This document shows, in pieces, positions 55,304 to 62,580 of a stretch of 64,000 nt of DNA. Position 1 is the stretch's first letter. Every line of letters begins with the position of its first letter. The notes under the pieces are model-generated. The model was not told the DNA's origin. It worked only from the letters and a program-made list of their open reading frames with translations, and did not search any database. A program made the translations under genes and the position numbers. Source of the DNA: DASPJR01 sp035628505 (lineage in GTDB: Bacteria > Planctomycetota > SZUA-567 > H5-PLA8); contig DASPJR010000088.1 of the NCBI GenBank assembly GCA_035628505.1, forward strand, positions 62,001 to 126,000, read 5' to 3'.

Positions 55304-56565
55304 CGGATTTTCTCCGCCAGCACGCCAGCAAGCTGTTCGCTGTCCGGCCGCGTTCCCACAAATTTGCGGATCAGTCCGATCATTTCAGTGGCCGGCAACC
55401 CCTTCTGAAGCGTGTGCTTCATCTGCAGCAGCAGGTTTTCCTGTCTCGTCGTAAACGGCCCGCTTGTCGCATCCAGTTTCGGCAGAAGGATCTTCTCGAC
55501 GGCGGCTGCAAGCTCCTGAAGCCCCGCTCCGCTGCGCGCGGAGATGGAAAGTGGTTCACTGCCGGCAAAAAAGCCGAGCCCCAGCGCATGATCATCCACT
55601 CCAGCGTCGGACTTGTTAAGAACCAGCAGTGTCGGCCCGGTTTCGGCTGCGCGCGTCACTGTCTGCACGTCCTCTTCTGAGGGCGGACGCGAGCCGTCCA
55701 GCACGACCAGCCGCAGCGCGGCAGCTTGCGCGGCCTTTAATGCGCGCTCCTGCCCTTCCCGTTCGATGGGATCGGCCGCATCACGCAGGCCCGCGGTGTC
55801 TGAAAGCAGGATGTTGAGTCCGCGAATTTCAAGCGGCGTATCCAGCCGGTCGAGCGTCGTGCCGGGAATATCGCTGATAATGTGCCGTTCGGTACGAGCG
55901 AGCGCGTTGGCAAGAGTCGACTTGCCCGCGTTGACCGGCCCGAGAATGACGACATGATGCTGCATCAGCAGTTTTCGCCCGAGATGCGCCAGCCGTAAAT
56001 TCGTCTCGACCGCTTCATACAGCGGCGATTGCCAGAGCACTTCGCCCGCTTGCATGGCCACCGCCAGGTTGAAGCCATGCCGCTCCCACGCGCTTTGAAG
56101 CGCGCGGCTGTTCAGTAACCACTCCGCCTGGCGCGACGTGACGCAGTGCGGCAGGCGCAGTTGCGCTTCGATCGAGATGAGCGAAAGCTTACCGCGGAGA
56201 TGCGCGCGCTCGATCAAACCCGTGGGTCCGCCAGCCTGAAAACCTGCCGCGATCAGCGCCTCTTCCACGGCAGCCAGCGCGCCCGCGCCGCCATGGCACG
56301 AGAGCTCAATCTGCTCGTTGCCGGTCGCGGACTCCTTCTTCCCGATAAATGCAATGACGACTTCGTCGACAACCGATGCGCCTTGATCGAGCAAGCGCCC
56401 AAAGAGCAGATCTCCCGATACCGCCGCCGTGAGATCGCGCTTGGACTTCAAAATCGGTTTGAGCAGCAGTGCAATGTCCTCACCGTCAAGCACGAGCTTC
56501 GAAATGCCGCCCGCACCGCCGCCGGTCACACGCACGAAAATTGGAGTAGTTGCAACGCTGGCCAT
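55300..56565 (-). CDS. Divergent MnmE-family GTPase lacking the C-terminal CxGK
   Basis: 421 residues. ATG 56565 follows the coaX stop within four bases (TGAGTGATG). The N-terminal TrmE-like domain is recognisable (FGRLLDQGASVVDEVVIAF, EIEL-type EQIELSCHGGAGALAAVEEAL). The G domain has G1 GPVNAGKST, G2 DIPGTT, G3 DTAGL and G4 NKSD. MnmE proteins form the 5-carboxymethylaminomethyl group on tRNA wobble uridine together with MnmG and end in a conserved FCIGK whose Cys is essential. Here the chain stops at SEQLAGVLAEKIR, just before that motif, and the N-terminus diverges from the usual folate-binding start. It is therefore either a paralogue with another role or a derived enzyme. No mnmG is nearby. 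Confidence 0.8.
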   Translation of the reverse strand: MASVATTPIFVRVTGGGAGGISKLVLDGEDIALLLKPILKSKRDLTAAVSGDLLFGRLLDQGASVVDEVVIAFIGKKESATGNEQIELSCHGGAGALAAVEEALIAAGFQAGGPTGLIERAHLRGKLSLISIEAQLRLPHCVTSRQAEWLLNSRALQSAWERHGFNLAVAMQAGEVLWQSPLYEAVETNLRLAHLGRKLLMQHHVVILGPVNAGKSTLANALARTERHIISDIPGTTLDRLDTPLEIRGLNILLSDTAGLRDAADPIEREGQERALKAAQAAALRLVVLDGSRPPSEEDVQTVTRAAETGPTLLVLNKSDAGVDDHALGLGFFAGSEPLSISARSGAGLQELAAAVEKILLPKLDATSGPFTTRQENLLLQMKHTLQKGLPATEMIGLIRKFVGTRPDSEQLAGVLAEKIR

Positions 56566-56568
56566 CAC

Positions 56569-57372
56569 TCAGCGCCCGCCGTTCTGCAGAAACTCGGCCC
56601 ACGCGGCACGCAATCCCACATGGACCAGCCATGGATTCGCGCGCAGCATTCCCGCACGCACACGTTCGTCGAACGTCTGCTCGATGGCCTGTCGAACACG
56701 CTCGGTCAGGCCGCCTCCGGTAAGCGCGATGCAGGCATCGGCGCCAAGTTCCTTGAGCTGCCCGTAAATGCAGGAGCAAATCCCGCCAATGAGCGAATGA
56801 TGTACGCCCAGCTGCATCGCTTCCGCCGTCGTTGTGCCGATATAAGAGGATAATTTGATTACGCCGCCGCCGAGTTTCGGTAGCTGCGCGGTGCGCTGAT
56901 GCAAAGCGTCGAAGCACATCGCCGTTCCAGGAAAAATCAGCCCGCCTTCGAAGCGCGGCAGTTTCTTTCCGCTGCCCGGCCGCACAGCGTTTACCGTCGT
57001 CGCCGTTCCGAGATCGACAACGACCCAGGGGCACTCCCAATCGTACATCAGCGCGCCGAGCGCCGCCGCGATGCGGTCGTCGCCAACTTTATCCGCTGGC
57101 CGCGGAACGATGGTGAGCGGTGCCGGGATGTCCTTTCGAAAAACCCGCACGTCCGCGATGCGCTCGAGCGATGCCGCGAGTTTCTTTTTATACGCGGGCA
57201 CGACGCCGGAGAGAATGATCACGCCGGGCTGGGCTCTTCGAATGAGCGACACAGGCGCCGCGGCGCCTGTTTTCCACGCGCCGATTCCCGCTTGCGGCGT
57301 GAACTCGGTCCACGCGACAGCACTGCTGTGCGTATTGCCCACATTAATCGTCAGCACGCGCGGACCGGACAT
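56569..57372 (-). CDS. coaX: Type III pantothenate kinase-like protein
   Basis: 267 residues from ATG 57372 (GAGG six bases upstream), two bases after the asnB stop. It would phosphorylate pantothenate, the first step of coenzyme A synthesis. The CoaX motifs are TINVGNTHSSAV, KVGDDRIAAALGA, VVVDLGTATTVNAV, FEGGLIFPG, TAQLPKL and IGTTTAEAMQLGV. The first motif normally reads DxGNT with a metal-binding Asp; here it is Asn10 (NVGNT). The change may reduce or alter activity, or mark a sister family. Length is normal. Confidence 0.82.
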   Translation of the reverse strand: MSGPRVLTINVGNTHSSAVAWTEFTPQAGIGAWKTGAAAPVSLIRRAQPGVIILSGVVPAYKKKLAASLERIADVRVFRKDIPAPLTIVPRPADKVGDDRIAAALGALMYDWECPWVVVDLGTATTVNAVRPGSGKKLPRFEGGLIFPGTAMCFDALHQRTAQLPKLGGGVIKLSSYIGTTTAEAMQLGVHHSLIGGICSCIYGQLKELGADACIALTGGGLTERVRQAIEQTFDERVRAGMLRANPWLVHVGLRAAWAEFLQNGGR

Positions 57373-57374
57373 GG

Positions 57375-59393
57375 CTACCTCAGTGGCTCGGGCCGAGTCA
57401 CCGGTACCGGGCCTGAGATGAACGTCCGGTACCACAGTTCGAGCGATAATAACGCATAGAGCCGCTCCCCGTGCTGTGCTTTTCCGGACTGGTGTTCGTT
57501 CCAGAAGCTCTCCCAGAAGCGCGGCTTGAAGAGTTTGTCGCTGACCAGGTGCGACTCTTCGAAAAGCTGCAGCGCAATTTTCTGGAGAGGTCCACGGAAC
57601 CAGTCGTCGAGCGGCACGCCGAAGCCCTTTTTTCGAGCGTGCACGACTTCCGGCGGCAATGTTTTTTCGGCGAGCTTTCGCAGAAGCGGCTTGGTCTGCT
57701 TTCCGGGAAGTTTAAGTGAGTCGGGAAGTGAGAGCGCGAATGAAATGAGGTCGACGTCCAGAAACGGCGAGCGCACTTCGACGCCGTGTGCCATCGACAT
57801 GCGGTCGACTTTATGCAGCACGTCGCCGGGCAGATACGTTTCGTAATCCGCGCGCTGCAGCACGCCTGGCGCGAGCGCGTTCGGCAGTTCTTCGCTGCCT
57901 TCCGGCTTGAGCGCGTTGCGCGCACGCAGAATTGCGCCTTCCAGGATCTCGCGCGGCTCGTCTCCATCGGTCTCTTCGCTCATGGCGTCGCCATAGAGCG
58001 CCGCCTTCTGTTCTTCGCTGAACAATTCCATCGCGGCGAGATACGGATGATGGCCGCGTTCTTCCGTGAGCCGGCATTTTTCGAGCCAGCGCAGCATGCG
58101 GTCCCAGCCCTGCCGTGATGGCGTTGGATAACGCCAGTTCACATACGCGAGCGCCAGTTTCCGGAACAGCGCCGGAGTCTTCTTGTAGCGCTCCAGAAGC
58201 TGCATGCCGACGTAGCGGTCGTAGCCGCAGAACGCTTCGTCTCCTCCATCGCCACTGAGAACAACCGTCGCATGCGGCTTGGTTTTCTCAGCGAGCACAA
58301 ATGTGGGCAGCGAGGAGCTGTCAAAAAACGGCTCATCCGCGTGCCATACAATTTGCGGCAGAAGCTTGAAGACGTCCGCGGGGATTTCGAAATCGGTGTG
58401 CCTGGATTGGCAACTTTCCGAAATGATTTTTGCGAAGCTTCGTTCATCGTATTCCGAGGTTGGAAAACCCGCGCAGAAAGATCGAAACTTTGGACGTGGT
58501 TTTTTGGAATATGCGGCGATCAGGCCGGAATCGATTCCGCCTGACAGCCACAGCCCGATTGGTACATCCGCTCCCAATCGTCTTTCGTGGGCACTGCTGA
58601 ATACCCAGGGTAGAGTGCCCTGAACCCAATTTTCAGACTCAAGTCGCGACGGATTGGTTTCATCGGCTGAAAATTCGCTACGAACCCCGAGATCGCCGCG
58701 ATATTCGGGATCTTGTCTTTGAGGCAGACGCCACCACTTGCGGTACTGCAGCGTCCCCTTCGCTGCCACGGCGAGATTCCCTGATGGCAGCTTTTCCACG
58801 TCTTTGAATCCACTGCGCGGCGCGGGGACGTAGCGGTAGGTCAGCGCCTGGTGTATGGCGACCGGATCGATCTCGGGCTTGATTCTGAGGGCGAAGAGCG
58901 CTTTAGGCTCGCTGGCGAAGGCAATGCTTCCGGAACGTTCCGCAAAGTAGAGCGGCTTCACGCCAATCGGATCGCGCGCGAGAAAAAGTTTTTGCTCGCG
59001 TACGCTCCAGATCGCGAACGCGAACATGCCGCGCAGTTTCGGCAGCATGTCCTCGCCCCACGTTTCGTAACCGTGCAGCAGCACTTCGGTGTCGCTCTGC
59101 GATTTAAAGGTGTGGCCCTGCGCTTTGAGTTCCTCGCGCAGCTCGCGGTAGTTGTAGATCTCGCCGTTAAACACGACCCACAGTGATCCGTCTTCGTTGC
59201 TCATCGGCTGGTCGCCGGCCGGCGAAAGATCAATGATTTTCAGGCGGCGGAAGCCGAGCGCGATGTGGCTATCGTGATAGAGCCCCGCACCATCAGGGCC
59301 GCGATGCGTCAGCACATCCGCGGCGGCGCGAACGCGTGAAACGTCCTCTGGCGCAATGCCGTCCCATTTGAGCAGGCCCACAATTCCGCACAT
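57375..59393 (-). CDS. asnB: Asparagine synthase (glutamine-hydrolysing) with an in-frame insertion
   Basis: 672 residues. The N-terminal glutaminase begins MCGIVGLL, so Cys2 is the nucleophile, with THRGPDGAG, RRLKIIDLSPAGDQPM and NGEIYNYRELR following. The synthetase half has the PP-loop LSGGIDSGLIAAY and LSGDGGDEAFCGYDRY. The family is widely used in capsule and exopolysaccharide clusters as well as for asparagine. Residues 228-270 are odd: they replace the usual helix before ADVPIG with a sequence rich in Trp/Ser (ENWVQGTLPWVFSSAHERR), encoded by a stretch with nested inverted repeats. The protein is longer than the usual 610-640 residues. It starts the asnB-coaX-GTPase-glycosyltransferase run. 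Confidence 0.9.
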   Translation of the reverse strand: MCGIVGLLKWDGIAPEDVSRVRAAADVLTHRGPDGAGLYHDSHIALGFRRLKIIDLSPAGDQPMSNEDGSLWVVFNGEIYNYRELREELKAQGHTFKSQSDTEVLLHGYETWGEDMLPKLRGMFAFAIWSVREQKLFLARDPIGVKPLYFAERSGSIAFASEPKALFALRIKPEIDPVAIHQALTYRYVPAPRSGFKDVEKLPSGNLAVAAKGTLQYRKWWRLPQRQDPEYRGDLGVRSEFSADETNPSRLESENWVQGTLPWVFSSAHERRLGADVPIGLWLSGGIDSGLIAAYSKKPRPKFRSFCAGFPTSEYDERSFAKIISESCQSRHTDFEIPADVFKLLPQIVWHADEPFFDSSSLPTFVLAEKTKPHATVVLSGDGGDEAFCGYDRYVGMQLLERYKKTPALFRKLALAYVNWRYPTPSRQGWDRMLRWLEKCRLTEERGHHPYLAAMELFSEEQKAALYGDAMSEETDGDEPREILEGAILRARNALKPEGSEELPNALAPGVLQRADYETYLPGDVLHKVDRMSMAHGVEVRSPFLDVDLISFALSLPDSLKLPGKQTKPLLRKLAEKTLPPEVVHARKKGFGVPLDDWFRGPLQKIALQLFEESHLVSDKLFKPRFWESFWNEHQSGKAQHGERLYALLSLELWYRTFISGPVPVTRPEPLR
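58585..58712. repeat. Palindromic element inserted in frame within asnB
   Basis: GGGCACT (58589-58595) pairs with AGTGCCC (58614-58620), enclosing ACCC-a-GGGT (58603-58611). Further on, CCCGA (58687-58691) pairs with TCGGG (58706-58710), enclosing ATCGC-c-GCGAT. Base composition is lower in GC than the rest of asnB and the encoded residues do not fit the family. This is the look of a small palindromic repeat that entered the gene without breaking the frame. Confidence 0.5.
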
Positions 59394-59409
59394 GCGTTTA
59401 AGCCTAACG

Positions 59410-59440
59410 TGACGAGCGACGGGTGACGAGTGACGAGCGG
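59410..59440. repeat. Short direct repeats TGACGAG
   Basis: TGACGAG occurs at 59410, 59424 and 59431, in the 92-base gap between the GT-C-like gene and asnB. It is too short to classify; it may be a remnant of a dispersed repeat. Confidence 0.4.
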
Positions 59441-59485
59441 CGTGCTACGGTTTATGAACGAGCGCCCGGCACTCAGGACTCAAGA

Positions 59486-61183
59486 TTAATACTTAAGCTT
59501 CCACACTTCGCAGGTACCGTCCGAATAAATGACTTCGCGAAGTTTTTCGAGCGTCTTTCCGTAGCCACGCGGAACCGGCGCGGTGCGCCGCCAGAAAATG
59601 TGCGTCGGCTGGTACTTCTTGAACGCCTCGACGTACGCCTCTTTGGCAATGGGAAATCCGAACGTGCCCAGATGCAGCATGACGACATTCAGGTAATCCG
59701 GTTCCGCGATGGCCAGCCCATAAAGCCGGATGCCGTACACACGCCGCCGTTGCGAGACGACCTGGAACAGATCGTTCCAGTCGCAGAAACGGTACACGTG
59801 ATCGAGCAGCAATCCGGTGTTGTCGGGCGAAATCATCGTCCAGTCATGCCCGTCATCCACGATGAAAAGCGCGTCTTTCGGCGTGTTTTCGCGAATCCAC
59901 TTATACGCCGGCACGCACTGCGTGTCCTCGGCCACCTGCGCGAACTGGGCCGGCTCATACGAGCGGAAATCGTACTTGAGATTCACGCCCGCATGCCAGA
60001 TCGCGAGAATGGCGCACGCGGCGAGCAGTGCGGAAATCGTTTTCTGCGACGCACCCAGACGATCGCGCCCGCGCCAGGATTCCATCTGCTGCCGCAGAAC
60101 AAGAAATGCGGCAATCAGCAGCATCACCAGATAAAACGGACTGTAGCGGTCGTCGAGCAGCAGCTCGTGCGACAAGTTTCCGGCGAGCCCCAGAATGAAT
60201 GGCAGAATCGCCATCACGCCTGCAGCCGGCCAGAGCATCAAGCGGTACCGGCGCTCTGTAAGAAAACCCGCAAGCAGCAGCGCCGCGGCGATGGCAACGT
60301 GAACGGCCCAGCGCTTGTGAACTTCATATGGCCAGCCGACGAGAAGATAGCGCGCGACCATCTCCTGATACGTGTGAATTTTCGCATTGTGCCGTGCGAT
60401 CAGCACCCATGGCAGCAGTGTCACGAAAAGCGTGCCGAGTATCACTGCGGCCGTGCGGAAGCTGAGCATGCGGCGCAGCGTCATCCACGAAATGGAAAGC
60501 GCGAGCGCCAGCCCCCACGGCGCCGCAACGTACGGACGCATGTAGACCAGAAGTGCCCCGGTCGCCGAAAGCACGAACGCATTGCGTTCCGTTGGTGCCT
60601 GGACGAAGCGAACAAAAAAGCAGGCAAGCAGAATCGATAGCGGATACTCAAGATTCGTCGGAACACGGTTGATCCAGCCGTGCGGCACACGGTTGCCCAG
60701 GCACACTTCGTAAAGAGCGAAAAAGATCGCCATCCCAGCCGTACCGGCCGCGAGCGTCAGAAGCTTTGCGTAGGGCTTGCGCGATTCGGGAAGACAGCAG
60801 CGCGCCAGTTGCAGGAACAGAATTGCCAGCAGCGGCGGAAAAATGATGCGCCAGATCCAGATGCAGGTGACAACGTCCAGCCCGGTGAGCGTGATGAGTT
60901 CGCGCAACGTGTCTTCAAGATAAAACTGCGAGACCACTTTCGGATCGCAGATGCCGTTCACCGGATTGCTTCGCGTCGTGCCGGCAATCAGCGGCTGCAG
61001 GCGCTGGCTGTAGGTGTATTCGTCGCCGATGTAAGCGAACGTGTAGTACGAATTTCCCGGGTCGTATCGCAGGCGGTACGGAATCACCCAGCACGCAAAC
61101 ACATTCGCGGCGAACGCCACGGCGCAGAGGAACAATCGAATTGTGATGGCTTGCCGTCGCGCTGTGAACCGCGGAGGTGTCAC
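59486..61183 (-). CDS. Multi-pass membrane protein, GT-C-like
   Basis: 565 residues. The GTG start at 61183 overlaps the ugd stop as GTGA, indicating translational coupling. About eleven hydrophobic segments are visible, from IRLFLCAVAFAANVFACWVI near residue 15 to KTISALLAACAILAIWHAG near 390. An acidic motif in the first loop (YIGDEYTYSQRLQPL) and a soluble C-terminal domain of about 165 residues (ending EKLREVIYSDGTCEVWKLKY) resemble the ArnT/PMT-like GT-C class. It probably moves a sugar from a lipid carrier; coupling to UDP-glucose dehydrogenase hints at uronic-acid-containing glycans (inference). Confidence 0.7.
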   Translation of the reverse strand: MTPPRFTARRQAITIRLFLCAVAFAANVFACWVIPYRLRYDPGNSYYTFAYIGDEYTYSQRLQPLIAGTTRSNPVNGICDPKVVSQFYLEDTLRELITLTGLDVVTCIWIWRIIFPPLLAILFLQLARCCLPESRKPYAKLLTLAAGTAGMAIFFALYEVCLGNRVPHGWINRVPTNLEYPLSILLACFFVRFVQAPTERNAFVLSATGALLVYMRPYVAAPWGLALALSISWMTLRRMLSFRTAAVILGTLFVTLLPWVLIARHNAKIHTYQEMVARYLLVGWPYEVHKRWAVHVAIAAALLLAGFLTERRYRLMLWPAAGVMAILPFILGLAGNLSHELLLDDRYSPFYLVMLLIAAFLVLRQQMESWRGRDRLGASQKTISALLAACAILAIWHAGVNLKYDFRSYEPAQFAQVAEDTQCVPAYKWIRENTPKDALFIVDDGHDWTMISPDNTGLLLDHVYRFCDWNDLFQVVSQRRRVYGIRLYGLAIAEPDYLNVVMLHLGTFGFPIAKEAYVEAFKKYQPTHIFWRRTAPVPRGYGKTLEKLREVIYSDGTCEVWKLKY

Positions 61184-62481
61184 GGTTTTCCGATTCCGTA
61201 GTACGTGAATCCGTTCTGACGCAGGAACTGCGGCTGGTAAATATTGCGGCCGTCAAAGATCACCGGTGCGCGCAGCGACTTCTTCACGCGCTCCCAGTCG
61301 GGCATGCGGAATTCATTCCATTCCGTCGCGAGAACCAGCGCATCCGCACCGTTGATGGCTTCGTAAGAGGATTTCGCAAAGGTAATCTTGTCGCCGAAGA
61401 CGCGCTTTACGTTCGGCATCGCTTCAGGATCGAACGCCTGCACCTTCGCTTTCTCAGCGAGGAGCTTTTCGATCAGCGCGAGCGCCGGCGCTTCGCGGAT
61501 GTCGTCCGTGCGCGGCTTGAACGCCAGGCCCCAGAGCGCGATTGTTTTTCCTGCCAGGTTTCCACCGAAGTGCGCCTTGATGCGCGGCAGCAGGATCAGC
61601 TTCTGCGTTTCATTTACACGCTCAGCCGAATCAACAATGCTCATCTCGACGTCGCATTTGCGGCCGGACTGCACCAGCGCGCGCGTGTCTTTCGGGAAGC
61701 ACGAGCCGCCGTAGCCGATGCCGGGAAACAGAAACGCGCTGCCGATGCGCGCGTCTTTGCTCATGCCGATGCGCACCAGGTCAACGTCCGCGCCGGTCTT
61801 TTCGCACAGCCGCGCGACTTCGTTCATGAATGAGATTTTCGTCGCAAGGAATCCGTTGGCCGCGTACTTGGTCAATTCGGCCGAGGCCGGATCCATGCGC
61901 AGAATCGGCGCGCCGGTGCGCACGAACGGATCGTACAACGCGCTCAGCGTTTCAAAGGCACGGTTGTCCGTGACGCCCACGACAACGCGATCCGGTTTTA
62001 AAAAGTCTTCGACGGCGGTGCCTTCTTTGAGGAACTCGGGATTCGCTGCAACGCTGAACTCGCCTTTGTAGTGCTTCTTGACCTCGTCGGTAATTTCTTT
62101 ATTCGTGCCGATCGGAACGGTGCTCTTCGAGACCAGCAGTTTGTAGCCGGTCATTCGTTTTGCGATCTCAGCCACGGCGCTCAACACGTAACGCGTGTCG
62201 GCCGAGCCGTCCTCGGCAGGCGGCGTGGGCAGGCAGAGGAAAAACGTCTCGGCGTGTTTGACGGCTTCGTCGTAGCTGGTTGTGAACTTCAGGCGGCCTT
62301 CGCGCAGGTTGCGCGCGAACAGATCGCTGAGGCCCGGCTCGAAGATGGGTATCTCGCCTTTGCTCAGGCGCGCAACCTTCGCGGCGTCAACGTCGAGCCC
62401 GATGACATCATTGCCCGTTTCGGCGAAACACGTCCCGGCCACAAGCCCAACATAACCGGTCCCGACAATGGCAATGCGCAT
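61180..62481 (-). CDS. ugd: UDP-glucose 6-dehydrogenase
   Basis: 433 residues. It oxidises UDP-glucose to UDP-glucuronate with two NAD+. The N-terminal Rossmann motif is MRIAIVGTGYVGLVAGTCFAETG. STVPIGTN, NPEFLKEGTAVEDFLKPDRVVVG and the catalytic Cys261 in GYGGSCFPKD are intact, and the C-terminal domain reads ALWGLAFKPRTDDIREAPAL..NIYQPQFLRQNGFTYYGIG. Length is normal. The product feeds surface polysaccharide, consistent with the neighbouring glycosyltransferase-like genes. Confidence 0.93.
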   Translation of the reverse strand: MRIAIVGTGYVGLVAGTCFAETGNDVIGLDVDAAKVARLSKGEIPIFEPGLSDLFARNLREGRLKFTTSYDEAVKHAETFFLCLPTPPAEDGSADTRYVLSAVAEIAKRMTGYKLLVSKSTVPIGTNKEITDEVKKHYKGEFSVAANPEFLKEGTAVEDFLKPDRVVVGVTDNRAFETLSALYDPFVRTGAPILRMDPASAELTKYAANGFLATKISFMNEVARLCEKTGADVDLVRIGMSKDARIGSAFLFPGIGYGGSCFPKDTRALVQSGRKCDVEMSIVDSAERVNETQKLILLPRIKAHFGGNLAGKTIALWGLAFKPRTDDIREAPALALIEKLLAEKAKVQAFDPEAMPNVKRVFGDKITFAKSSYEAINGADALVLATEWNEFRMPDWERVKKSLRAPVIFDGRNIYQPQFLRQNGFTYYGIGKP

Positions 62482-62580
62482 GCTGTTTTTGTCCTCGAGC
62501 CAGTCTCTACAATTTACTCTACAGGCGTGCGGGACTCAAAGACACATCACTTGGTCCGCAATTCTGCCTGCGTGTTGCTG

